A stretch of DNA of 7,313 nt from Alphaproteobacteria bacterium (GTDB taxonomy: Bacteria; Pseudomonadota; Alphaproteobacteria; Rhodobacterales; Rhodobacteraceae), in contig JAADIC010000308.1 in the NCBI GenBank assembly GCA_013151535.1, positions 1-7,313 of the forward strand. Reading direction: 5' to 3'. Both the position numbers and the translations under genes were made by a program. Below the pieces are notes generated by a model. The model was not told the DNA's origin. It ran no database searches and was given only the letters and a program-made list of their open reading frames with translations. This document shows, in pieces, positions 1 through 5,568 of this stretch (its first letter is position 1; each line of letters starts with the position of its first letter).

Positions 1-145
1 ATTCTATCTGCATCGGGATTTGGCGAAGCCCTATCATCTTGACTATGTGTTTTGCGGTATCGAGCGCGCGGCAAAGATCGAAATCGGCACGCCCGATGAT
101 TGGATTTCGAGCAGCGACCACATGCCCTTGATTGCGGATTTTTAG
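1..145 (+). CDS. Endonuclease/exonuclease/phosphatase (EEP) family protein, 3' end only
   Basis: The window opens inside this gene; 47 codons are readable from position 2 to the TAG at 143-145, and the 5' part lies outside. The visible C-terminus contains YHLDYVFCG followed about 20 residues later by SSSDHMPLIADF. The Ser-Asp-His-x-Pro-Leu motif close to the C-terminus is the hallmark of the EEP fold (DNase I, exonuclease III and inositol-phosphatase-like enzymes), where the Asp-His pair takes part in metal-dependent phosphodiester or phosphomonoester hydrolysis. The upstream HLDYVF strand also fits the last part of that fold. The substrate cannot be told from this fragment. The gene converges on znuB, and the two stop codons overlap in the tetramer TTAG (142-145). 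The family call is fairly sure; anything finer is not supported. Confidence 0.75.
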   Translation, partial: FYLHRDLAKPYHLDYVFCGIERAAKIEIGTPDDWISSSDHMPLIADF

Positions 146-936
146 CATGCCGAGAAAACACGCCGTGCGATGCTGGCGAGGATCAGGAATATCAGCGCTG
201 CCACGACAATTGTTGGACCAACGGGAGTTGCAAGTTGCGTTGCGCCAAACAATCCTGCCACTGCCGCCATTCCACCCAACGCTGCCGCAAGAAACACCAT
301 CCGCTCGGGCGTTTTTGCGCCAAGCCTTGCCGCTACAGCCGGAATTATCAGAAGTGCGGTGATTAGCAAAGCCCCCACCACCTGAATGGCCACAGCCACC
401 AGCAGGGCCAGCGCCACCGTGAAAAAAATCGCTTCGTGATCGGGATTTTGCCCCTTCGCAAGCGCCATGTCACGGTCAAGCGAGGCCATCAGCAACCGCT
501 GCCAGCGCCATGCAACCAAGCCCAGTGCCAGCGCGCCGCCTGCCCCGATAATCGCCACGTCGCGCCAGTCAACACTGGCGATATCCCCGATCAGATAGCT
601 TTCCAGATCAATATCGACAGGGCCGCCCAGCAAAGCCACGGCCACCAGACCCAACGACAGCGACGAATGGGCCGCGACCCCAAGCAGCGTGTTTGTGTGG
701 TGAAAACGCCCGCTCGAGGTCAGAACCAGCGCCGCGATACCCAGCGCACAGATCAGAACACCCAGAAAAATCGGCAGGTTCAACGCCAGCGCAAAGGCCA
801 CGCCCAGAAGTGCCGCATGGGATATCGTATCGCCGAAATAGACCATGCGCCGCCACAGCACCACCGCACCAAGCGGCCCGGCTGCAACCGCAACCCCGAT
901 GGCCGCAAGGGCAGAACGCAACAGAACCTCATCCAT
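142..936 (-). CDS. znuB: Zinc ABC transporter permease ZnuB
   Basis: Integral membrane subunit of the high-affinity zinc importer ZnuABC, 264 residues, the usual length for ABC-3 family permeases. The protein is strongly hydrophobic with about eight membrane-spanning stretches. It carries the family signature near residues 34-46 (FGDTISHAALLGV) and a Gly/Pro-rich late helix region (VGALLITALLIIPAVAARL). I chose the ATG at 934-936, beginning MDEVLL, because AAGGG lies about 8 nt upstream and it overlaps the end of znuC by 8 nt. The in-frame ATG at 951 is possible, and the longer reading from 1053 would overlap znuC excessively. It is the last gene of the zur-znuC-znuB operon. It should form a dimeric channel with ZnuC; the periplasmic partner ZnuA is not in the window. 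Manganese specificity cannot be excluded from sequence alone, but the neighbouring zur argues for zinc. Confidence 0.93.
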   Translation of the reverse strand: MDEVLLRSALAAIGVAVAAGPLGAVVLWRRMVYFGDTISHAALLGVAFALALNLPIFLGVLICALGIAALVLTSSGRFHHTNTLLGVAAHSSLSLGLVAVALLGGPVDIDLESYLIGDIASVDWRDVAIIGAGGALALGLVAWRWQRLLMASLDRDMALAKGQNPDHEAIFFTVALALLVAVAIQVVGALLITALLIIPAVAARLGAKTPERMVFLAAALGGMAAVAGLFGATQLATPVGPTIVVAALIFLILASIARRVFSAC

Positions 937-1651
937 GCTCGTGCCCTTCATGGTCGTGCTCATGCCGGTACAGCGCCAACGCACCTTCGGTGCCGTAGCC
1001 GAACAATTCGCGATATTCCGGCGCTTCGGACACGATGGTGGGCGAGCCTTCACAGCAGATATGCCGGTTCAGGCAGATCACCCGATCCGACGCGCTCATC
1101 ACCACATGCAAATCATGGCTGACCATCAGAACCGCGCAACCGAACTCCCGCCGCATCCGTTCAATTAGGCGATAAAACCCGGCAACAGCGGGCTGATCCA
1201 GCCCCTGCGCGGCCTCGTCCAGCACCAGAAGATCAGGCGCGCCGTTCATCGCATTGGCCAGCAACACCCGCTGCAATTGGCCGCCTGACAGGCTGGATAA
1301 TTGCTGCCCCGTGATCTGCACCAATCCAAACCGTTCGACAATTTCCGCAATTTCTGCGGGCTTTGCGGAGCCAAGTTTCAGAAATCGCAATACCGTCATC
1401 GGAAAGATATGATCCAGTTGCAACCGTTGCGGAACATAACCGATGCGCAATCCGACCCGCCGTTGCATGCGGCCCTGACTTGGCTTAAGCGCCCCGATCA
1501 GGATTTTCAGGAACGAGGATTTTCCCGACCCGTTCGGCCCGACAATGGTCACGATCTCGGCCTCGGAAATCGAGAAGCTCACATCGTGCAAAACCTCGCG
1601 CCCGTCCAGCCGAAGGCCCACCCCCTTGGTTGACATCAAAATACTGCTCAT
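929..1651 (-). CDS. znuC: Zinc ABC transporter ATP-binding protein ZnuC
   Basis: Cytoplasmic ATPase subunit of the zinc importer, 240 residues. All ABC motifs are present: Walker A GPNGSGKSS (residues 38-46), Q-loop in GYVPQ (71-75), signature LSGGQ (121-125), Walker B LLVLDE (141-146) and the switch histidine in SHD (178-180). The last residues are a histidine-rich tail, RHEHDHEGHEHG, which could bind zinc. The ATG at 1649-1651 overlaps the zur stop as ATGA and is preceded by AGGCGGG, so translation is probably coupled to zur. A second in-frame ATG at 1636 is less well placed, and extension to 1795 would run deep into zur and add non-ABC sequence. It pairs with ZnuB downstream, with which it overlaps by 8 nt. 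Function is assigned from family knowledge plus the zur/znuB context. Confidence 0.95.
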   Translation of the reverse strand: MSSILMSTKGVGLRLDGREVLHDVSFSISEAEIVTIVGPNGSGKSSFLKILIGALKPSQGRMQRRVGLRIGYVPQRLQLDHIFPMTVLRFLKLGSAKPAEIAEIVERFGLVQITGQQLSSLSGGQLQRVLLANAMNGAPDLLVLDEAAQGLDQPAVAGFYRLIERMRREFGCAVLMVSHDLHVVMSASDRVICLNRHICCEGSPTIVSEAPEYRELFGYGTEGALALYRHEHDHEGHEHG

Positions 1652-2136
1652 GTGCCCGCCTGACAGGTTGGGCAGGTTCCGGTCACTTCGACCATGCGAG
1701 ACACAACCGCGAACCCCAGATCGGCCGCCGCCCGGTCGATTTCCCGGCCAATGGGCTGCAACGGGGTTTCGGCCACCTTCCGGCAGTTTTGGCAAATCAG
1801 AAACATCGGTTCATGCGCAGCGTCAGGCTGGCAGCAGGCGGCAAAGGCATTCAGACGCTCCAGTTTATGGGCAAACCCGTTGCCCACCAGAAACTCAAGC
1901 GCACGGTAAACCACCGGCGGTTGCGAACCGAGATTATCCTCTTTCAGGCGCGCAAGAATGTCATAAGCGCCCAGCGCCTTGTGGCTTTCCAGCAAAATTT
2001 CCAGAACCCGCGCACGCACCGGCGTCAGGCGAAGACCTTGGGCCTTGCAAAAGGCGCGCGCTTCTTTCATGCCGCTGGAGCGACAGGAACGATGGTTGTG
2101 TTTCTGAAAAATATTTGGATCTGGTGGTTGGGGCAT
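1648..2136 (-). CDS. zur: Zinc uptake regulator Zur (Fur family)
   Basis: A 162-residue Fur-family transcriptional repressor that senses zinc. The winged-helix DNA-binding part covers roughly residues 25-90 (RLTPVRARVLEILL, AYDILARL, PVVYRALEFLVGNGF). The dimerisation and metal-binding part follows, with two structural CxxC pairs, C115/C118 (CQNC) and C155/C158 (CPTC), as in Zur proteins, and His/Cys residues around HKLERLNAFAACC and DAAHEPMF that are candidates for the sensory zinc site. The N-terminal FQKHNHRSC segment resembles other alphaproteobacterial Zur proteins, so the ATG at 2134-2136 is preferred over the internal Met at residue 23. AGG lies 8 nt upstream. It is the first gene of the operon and ends in a 4-nt overlap with znuC. 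A Zur box directly upstream suggests that it represses its own operon when zinc is plentiful. Fur and Mur are less likely because of the znuCB linkage. Confidence 0.92.
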   Translation of the reverse strand: MPQPPDPNIFQKHNHRSCRSSGMKEARAFCKAQGLRLTPVRARVLEILLESHKALGAYDILARLKEDNLGSQPPVVYRALEFLVGNGFAHKLERLNAFAACCQPDAAHEPMFLICQNCRKVAETPLQPIGREIDRAAADLGFAVVSRMVEVTGTCPTCQAGT

Positions 2137-2147
2137 GGCTTGTGCCT

Positions 2148-2165
2148 GTGTTGTTATAACATTAC
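2148..2165. promoter_or_regulatory. Putative Zur box (zinc-responsive operator)
   Basis: An 18-bp imperfect inverted repeat, GTGTTGTTATAACATTAC, has seven of nine base pairs symmetrical around 2156/2157 and a perfect inner 10-bp palindrome, TGTTATAACA (2152-2161). It closely resembles the Zur operators known in alphaproteobacteria, of the form GTAATGTTATAACATTAC. It ends 11 bp before the zur start codon and overlaps the predicted -10 element, a position suited to repression. The right half is followed by a second ATTAC (2166-2170), so that pentamer is tandemly repeated. Confidence 0.8.
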
Positions 2166-2182
2166 ATTACCTAACCGATCAA
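2153..2182 (-). promoter_or_regulatory. Probable promoter of zur-znuC-znuB
   Basis: Read on the minus strand, TTGATC (2182-2177) is followed after 18 nt by TATAAC (2158-2153), or after 17 nt by TTATAA. These fit a sigma-70-type promoter, with four of six bases matching the -35 consensus and five of six the -10. The -10 lies inside the Zur box, so bound Zur would block polymerase. The implied leader before the zur ATG would be only about 10 nt, which is short but workable. Inferred from sequence only. Confidence 0.5.
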
Positions 2183-2216
2183 AAAGGTCAGGCGCAAGCC
2201 CTTTTCAGGCCTTGCG
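2181..2216 (-). terminator. Weak candidate terminator after the methyltransferase gene
   Basis: On the minus strand CGCAAGGCC and GGGCTTGCG (2216-2208 and 2201-2193) can form a nine-position stem with one mismatch and a six-base loop. A run of five T follows at 2185-2181. The stem includes the region around the methyltransferase stop codon. The T run is 7 nt away from the stem, farther than in a classical intrinsic terminator, so the call is weak. If real, it would insulate the Zur-controlled promoter from upstream transcription. Confidence 0.3.
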
Positions 2217-2840
2217 AAACACCACAACCAGTGCCACATCGCTTTTACGCTCGGCCAGCCCCTTTTCACCGTAAGTCCGCCGCTCGAGGATTTCAAACCC
2301 GTGCAAATGCGGGGCAAGCTGATCGAATTTCCGGTCAAACCCGTATTCGGTGAACGCCTCGGAATTCACTCCAAGCACAATCTGCGCGCCCGGTCTGGCC
2401 ACGCGCAGCAGTTCGTCAAGCGCGTCTGGCCCCACATGGCCATGGGTGAACGTACCGGCGCTGATGACCCCGCCATAAGCACCATCTGCAAGCGTCAGTT
2501 TTTGGGTCAAATCGGCGGAAATCACCTGCCGGTAACACCCCTTGCCCATGGCCACCGCCAGCATTTCCTGTGAGATATCCAGCCCGTCCACCTGCCAGTC
2601 ACCAAGCCCCGCCAAAGCCGCGCCCACCAGCCCTGTGCCCGCACCTACATCCAAAACCGGACCATTGGCACCGGTCGCCCGCTCCGCAAAGACATCAGCC
2701 ACAACCTGCGGCGCAAGGTAATCCATCCTAGCGGCGAAACTTTCGTCATAGGTTTCGGCCCAGTCGCGGTAAAGCTCGACTGAATCCTGCGGCGTCCTGA
2801 TCGCATAGGCGCGTTTCAAATCCAGCTTGTCATCCGCCAT
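2205..2840 (-). CDS. Class I SAM-dependent methyltransferase
   Basis: A 211-residue protein of the seven-beta-strand (Rossmann-like) methyltransferase superfamily. Motif I is VLDVGAGTG (residues 62-70), the SAM-binding glycine loop. The acidic residue D88 in GLDIS ends the second strand and would bind the ribose, and ISADL (107-111) fits the next SAM-contacting loop. The N-terminal YRDWAETYDESF segment is common in small stand-alone methyltransferases of this superfamily. The acceptor substrate is unknown and cannot be read from the sequence. The ATG at 2840 is well supported by GGAGGG about 6 nt upstream. It lies on the same strand as zur, with 68 bp between them that hold the zur promoter and Zur box. 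It is divergent from the hotdog thioesterase gene. Its link to zinc uptake or phenylacetate metabolism, if any, is unclear. Confidence 0.88.
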   Translation of the reverse strand: MADDKLDLKRAYAIRTPQDSVELYRDWAETYDESFAARMDYLAPQVVADVFAERATGANGPVLDVGAGTGLVGAALAGLGDWQVDGLDISQEMLAVAMGKGCYRQVISADLTQKLTLADGAYGGVISAGTFTHGHVGPDALDELLRVARPGAQIVLGVNSEAFTEYGFDRKFDQLAPHLHGFEILERRTYGEKGLAERKSDVALVVVFRKA

Positions 2841-2943
2841 GATCCACCCTCCGTGACATGCAAACAGTCAGACAGGTTCAGCGCCGCTTTTCAACAAAAA
2901 TCAGCCCCCTCGGCCACCGCCCCTCTTGCAAGTCCCGCCAGTG

Positions 2944-2961
2944 TTTCGCACCATGGCGAAA
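2944..2961. repeat. Inverted repeat TTTCGC-N6-GCGAAA in a divergent intergenic region
   Basis: Perfect 6-bp arms, TTTCGC (2944-2949) and GCGAAA (2956-2961), lie 18 bp before the hotdog thioesterase start, in the 138-bp gap between it and the methyltransferase gene. The size and place would suit an operator for a dimeric regulator of the thioesterase gene. No clear sigma-70 promoter was recognised in this gap, and a repeat of this size can occur by chance. Confidence 0.3.
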
Positions 2962-2978
2962 AGCCGGAACAGGACAAT

Positions 2979-3413
2979 ATGATGCGCGAATTCGACCTTC
3001 CAGAAATGGCGGCCCTTTTGAAACAGGTTTTCGCCCCCTGGGTGCAAGAGTTGATGATAAAACCCCGCACCGTAACTACGACAGGTGCCGCGTTCCTTGT
3101 GCCGCAAAACCCGCGCCTTGTGCGCACGGGTGGTGACGGGCCTGCGGTGGTCTGCGGGCAGGCCGTGGCGGCGATTGCCGATACCGCTTCGGTTTTGACG
3201 CTGTCGGCCCTCAATGGCCGGTTTCGCAATTGCACCACGGTCGATCTGACCACTCATTTCATGCGCCCGATGATGCTGGGCGATATCGAGGTCAGGATCG
3301 AGGCCTTGTCAAACGGTCGCCGTTTGGCCGTTACCCGATCCGAATTGCGCAGCGTAGGGTCCGACAAGTTGGCGGCCACAGCCACCTGCTCTTTCGCCTA
3401 TCTGGAAGATTAG
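2979..3413 (+). CDS. Hotdog-fold thioesterase, PaaI-like
   Basis: A 144-residue, apparently intact, single hotdog domain. The segment VCGQAVAAIADTASVL (residues 58-73) matches the helix that carries the catalytic acid in PaaI/YdiI-type acyl-CoA thioesterases, with D68 as the likely catalytic Asp. TTVDLTTHFMRPMMLGDIEVRIEAL follows as the typical central strands. AGGA (2971-2974) precedes two adjacent in-frame ATG codons at 2979 and 2982; spacing of 7 nt favours the second by three bases. The longer reading from 2853 adds an Ala/Ser-rich stretch without hotdog character and has no good ribosome site. It converges on paaZ with a 4-nt overlap of the stop codons. Substrate is unknown. Because it borders a phenylacetate cluster whose own paaI is broken, it might act on phenylacetate-derived CoA esters, but that is a guess. 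Confidence 0.85.
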   Translation: MMREFDLPEMAALLKQVFAPWVQELMIKPRTVTTTGAAFLVPQNPRLVRTGGDGPAVVCGQAVAAIADTASVLTLSALNGRFRNCTTVDLTTHFMRPMMLGDIEVRIEALSNGRRLAVTRSELRSVGSDKLAATATCSFAYLED

Positions 3414-3598
3414 CGCTGATAGGCGACCATGGTCAGCAACTCGTATTCCGCCACCTGTTCGTCGTCCTGATTGAACAGAGTCACGTTCCAGCGCACCTCA
3501 CCATACTCATCCGTGCGCCGGGTTTTGCGTTTGACGCTCAGGCGGGCGCGGATTTCTTCATCCGGCGATACCGGCTTTTGGAAGCTCAGGCTGTTCAG
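3410..3598 (-). pseudogene. paaZ: Stranded C-terminal tail of paaZ (out of frame after a 4-bp duplication)
   Basis: This stretch encodes 62 residues plus a TAA stop, starting LNSLSFQKPVSPDEEIRARL and ending ELLTMVAYQR. It is the expected end of the PaaZ MaoC-like hydratase domain; E. coli PaaZ has a corresponding GLESLRF...VKPGDTIQVRL...TLVARQ. It lies in a different frame from the rest of paaZ because GGCC is doubled at 3598-3605. Reading across one GGCC gives ...GPVLANTG-LNSLSF..., which matches the family without gap. No start codon with a ribosome site precedes it, so it is probably not translated by itself. It contains the terminal beta strands of the hotdog fold. Confidence 0.88.
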
Positions 3599-5462
3599 GC
3601 CGGCCAGTATTAGCCAGAACCGGCCCAGGATTAGGCTCCACAAACAGACCCGCCGCGAAACTAAGCAGTAGGTAGCCATGCGCCACACGCCCGGGGAAAA
3701 ACGGGTTCGCTTTGGCGGCGTCTTCATCCATATGGGCGTAAAAATTATCGCCGGTAAACTCGGCGAAATGCTCGATATCTTCCAGCGTCACCGCGCGCGG
3801 GGCGGTGGTAATGGTCTCGCCGATTTGCAGTTCTTCAAAGGTTCGAGTGAACGGATGGGCGGGCGGCGTGATTTCCGCCGCGCCCTTGATCCAAGTTCCA
3901 CTGATCGCGGTCAGAATATCGGGACTGCCCTGAATGGCGGTGCGCTGCATGAAATGCATGACACCGCGAATGCCGCCCAACTCCTCGCCACCACCAGCCC
4001 GACCGGGACCACCATGCACCATATGCGGCAAAGGCGCGCCGTGGCCGGTGGCCTCGGCCATGCTGTCGCGATTGTTGAAATATAACCGCCCGTGCCACGC
4101 CGCACAGGTCAGCGTGATCTCGCGCGCCACCGCCGGATCATTGGTGATGACCGAGCCAACAAGTGAGCCGCCGCCACGGTTCAAAAGCTCCCCCGCATGG
4201 GCCAGATCGCGGTATCCCATCAGGGTTGCGACCGGCCCGAACGCCTCGGTCTCATGCACGTGGCGCGCGGCATCAGGGTCTTGGCAATGCAACAGCATCG
4301 GCGGCAGGAACGCGCCTTGCACGCTGTCGGCCCCATCCACCTTAAAGGCATCGGGATCACCAAACACCCGCACACATTCACTGGAAAGCTGCGCCACCCG
4401 CGCCAGCACATCCGCCTTTTGCGAGGTCGAGGCCAAGGCCCCCATGCGCGTGGTTTTAAGCGACGGATCACCGATCACCGTGGTCGCCAGCTTGGCCGAG
4501 ATCGCCTCGGACAGCGGCCCAACCATCGCGTCAGGCACGATCATGCGGCGGATCGCAGTACATTTCTGGCCCGCCTTGGCGGTCATTTCACGCACGACTT
4601 CCTTCACGAACAAATCGAATTCCGGCGTATCAACCGACGCATCCGGCCCAAGGATTGAGCCATTAAGCGAGTCCTGCTCTGCCAAAAACCGCACCCCGAG
4701 TTTCAGCAATATGGGGTTGGAGCGCAGCATCAGCGCGGTGTCGGCAGACCCCGTAAAACTGACGATATCCTGCGGCCCCAACCGGTCCAACAAGTCGCCG
4801 GTTCCACCGCAAATCAGTTGAAACGAGCCATCGGGGAAAATGCCGCTTTCCGCCATCATCCGCACGCAAGCCTCGGTCAGATATGACGTCGCCGTGGCAG
4901 GTTTCACAATCGCCGGAACCCCCGCCAGCAGGCTCGGTGCCAGTTTTTCCAGCATCCCCCAGACCGGAAAATTGAAAGCGTTGATCTGGATGCCAACCCC
5001 CAGCAAAGGCGTGCAAATATGTTGCCCCAGAAATGTTCCACCACGCGAAAGCTGCTCCACCTCGCCATCAATAAAGACATGGCCGTCCGGCATTTCGCGC
5101 CGCCCTTTGGAGGCGAAAACCAGCATCGTGCCGATGCCACCGTCAATGTCGATCTTGCTGTCAGACAGCGTCGCACCGGTCATATAGGACAGGGTGTAAA
5201 GTTCATCGCGGCGTTCTTGCAGGTAAAGCGCCAGCGCCTTCAGCTTTTTAGCGCGCTCGTGAAACGTCATGGCGCGCAAGGCGGAGCCGCCGGTGTCGCG
5301 GGCGAAATCCAGCATCGCCTGAAAGTCGAGATTGTCCGACCCGGCCTCGGCAATATCCGCGCCGGTTACCGCATTTTGGATGCGGCGGGTGCTGCCCGAC
5401 GGTGCAATCCACCTGCCTTGGGCGAAAGAATGCAGATGCATGAGAGTCATTTTCGTGTCCAT
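3558..5462 (-). CDS. paaZ: PaaZ, oxepin-CoA hydrolase / semialdehyde dehydrogenase, frameshifted near the C-terminus
   Basis: Bifunctional phenylacetate enzyme. In the family, the C-terminal MaoC-like hydratase opens oxepin-CoA and the N-terminal aldehyde dehydrogenase oxidises the resulting semialdehyde. The 634-residue frame covers the complete dehydrogenase, with general base E262 (LAEQDSLN) and nucleophile C301 (AGQKCTAIRR), plus the conserved HGGPGRAGGGEELGG linker region (483-497). The hydratase starts around residue 535, with the catalytic pair D572/H577 in GDNFYAHMD. After G620 the frame is wrong: a doubled GGCC leads to 14 missense residues and a TGA. The true last 62 residues follow in another frame (3410-3598). 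Correcting the duplication gives 682 residues, like E. coli PaaZ (681). Dehydrogenase activity may survive; the hydratase fold is probably lost. The start is uncertain: the ATG at 5450, with GGA 7 nt upstream, or the ATG at 5441, matching the E. coli start, are alternatives. It is divergent from paaI. Confidence 0.92.
   Translation of the reverse strand: MDTKMTLMHLHSFAQGRWIAPSGSTRRIQNAVTGADIAEAGSDNLDFQAMLDFARDTGGSALRAMTFHERAKKLKALALYLQERRDELYTLSYMTGATLSDSKIDIDGGIGTMLVFASKGRREMPDGHVFIDGEVEQLSRGGTFLGQHICTPLLGVGIQINAFNFPVWGMLEKLAPSLLAGVPAIVKPATATSYLTEACVRMMAESGIFPDGSFQLICGGTGDLLDRLGPQDIVSFTGSADTALMLRSNPILLKLGVRFLAEQDSLNGSILGPDASVDTPEFDLFVKEVVREMTAKAGQKCTAIRRMIVPDAMVGPLSEAISAKLATTVIGDPSLKTTRMGALASTSQKADVLARVAQLSSECVRVFGDPDAFKVDGADSVQGAFLPPMLLHCQDPDAARHVHETEAFGPVATLMGYRDLAHAGELLNRGGGSLVGSVITNDPAVAREITLTCAAWHGRLYFNNRDSMAEATGHGAPLPHMVHGGPGRAGGGEELGGIRGVMHFMQRTAIQGSPDILTAISGTWIKGAAEITPPAHPFTRTFEELQIGETITTAPRAVTLEDIEHFAEFTGDNFYAHMDEDAAKANPFFPGRVAHGYLLLSFAAGLFVEPNPGPVLANTGRPEQPELPKAGIAG
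3598..3605. repeat. 4-bp tandem duplication GGCC-GGCC that frameshifts paaZ
   Basis: Two adjacent copies of GGCC stand exactly where the PaaZ protein alignment changes frame. Deleting one copy joins ANTG directly to LNSLSF, as in the family. A single-base deletion here would also restore the frame but would leave one extra residue, so the 4-bp duplication is the simpler explanation. The doubled sequence is an 8-bp palindrome. Confidence 0.85.
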
Positions 5463-5473
5463 TTGTTTTGGCG

Positions 5474-5494
5474 ATCCCGCATCGGGTGCGGGAT
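5474..5494. repeat. Hairpin-forming inverted repeat upstream of paaZ
   Basis: Perfect 8-bp arms ATCCCGCA (5474-5481) and TGCGGGAT (5487-5494) flank a 5-base loop TCGGG. It lies 11 bp upstream of the annotated paaZ start and within the paaZ/paaI divergent region, followed by a direct repeat GCTCGC-TTT-GCTCGC (5495-5509). It could be an operator, a leader hairpin on the paaZ transcript, or a copy of a dispersed palindromic element. The window holds only one copy. Confidence 0.6.
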
Positions 5495-5516
5495 GCTCGC
5501 TTTGCTCGCACTATTG

Positions 5517-5530
5517 ACCAACCGGTCGGT
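5517..5530. promoter_or_regulatory. Putative operator between paaZ and paaI (TetR/PaaR-like palindrome)
   Basis: ACCAACCGGTCGGT is a 14-bp palindrome with a single mismatched pair (5520/5527); the ideal form would be ACCGACCGGTCGGT, of the kind bound by TetR-family dimers. It lies in the 106-bp region between the divergent paaZ and paaI genes and overlaps TTGACC (5514-5519), a candidate -35 for the paaI-paaJ-paaK side; a convincing -10 was not found. In many bacteria outside the enterics a TetR-family PaaR represses PAA genes and is released by phenylacetyl-CoA. No regulator gene is in the window, so the link to PaaR is inference. Confidence 0.5.
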
Positions 5531-5568
5531 TTATGCAAATCCTTTTGCAACAGCCAGCAGGAAGCGAA

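Noticed and set aside
436..1122. A 228-codon open frame on the plus strand opposite znuB and znuC
   Set aside because: Antisense to clearly identified genes, rich in Arg/Gln/His/Pro, and no recognisable domain.
1652..1795. N-terminal extension of ZnuC to position 1795
   Set aside because: It would overlap the zur coding sequence by almost 150 nt and adds no ABC sequence; the ATGA overlap start at 1651 is standard.
1630..2274. Plus-strand open frames opposite zur
   Set aside because: Zur on the minus strand shows full family motifs; the opposite frames have no family features and cross the zur promoter.
2853..2978. N-terminal extension of the hotdog thioesterase
   Set aside because: No convincing ribosome site at 2853, composition unlike a hotdog domain, and AGGA precedes the ATGs at 2979/2982.
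3598..3605. GGCCGGCC as a functional palindrome or protein-binding site
   Set aside because: Its position exactly at the PaaZ frame break is better explained by duplication of GGCC inside a coding region.
3599..3727. Upstream part of the minus-strand frame that contains the PaaZ tail (MKTPPKRTRF...)
   Set aside because: This part is out-of-frame reading of the PaaZ hydratase; only the segment from 3598 down is real PaaZ sequence.
3934..4821. A 295-codon open frame on the plus strand inside paaZ
   Set aside because: It is antisense to the well-conserved PaaZ dehydrogenase domain, has low-complexity Ser/Pro/Arg composition, no ribosome site and no recognisable domain; it is a shadow of GC-rich coding sequence.
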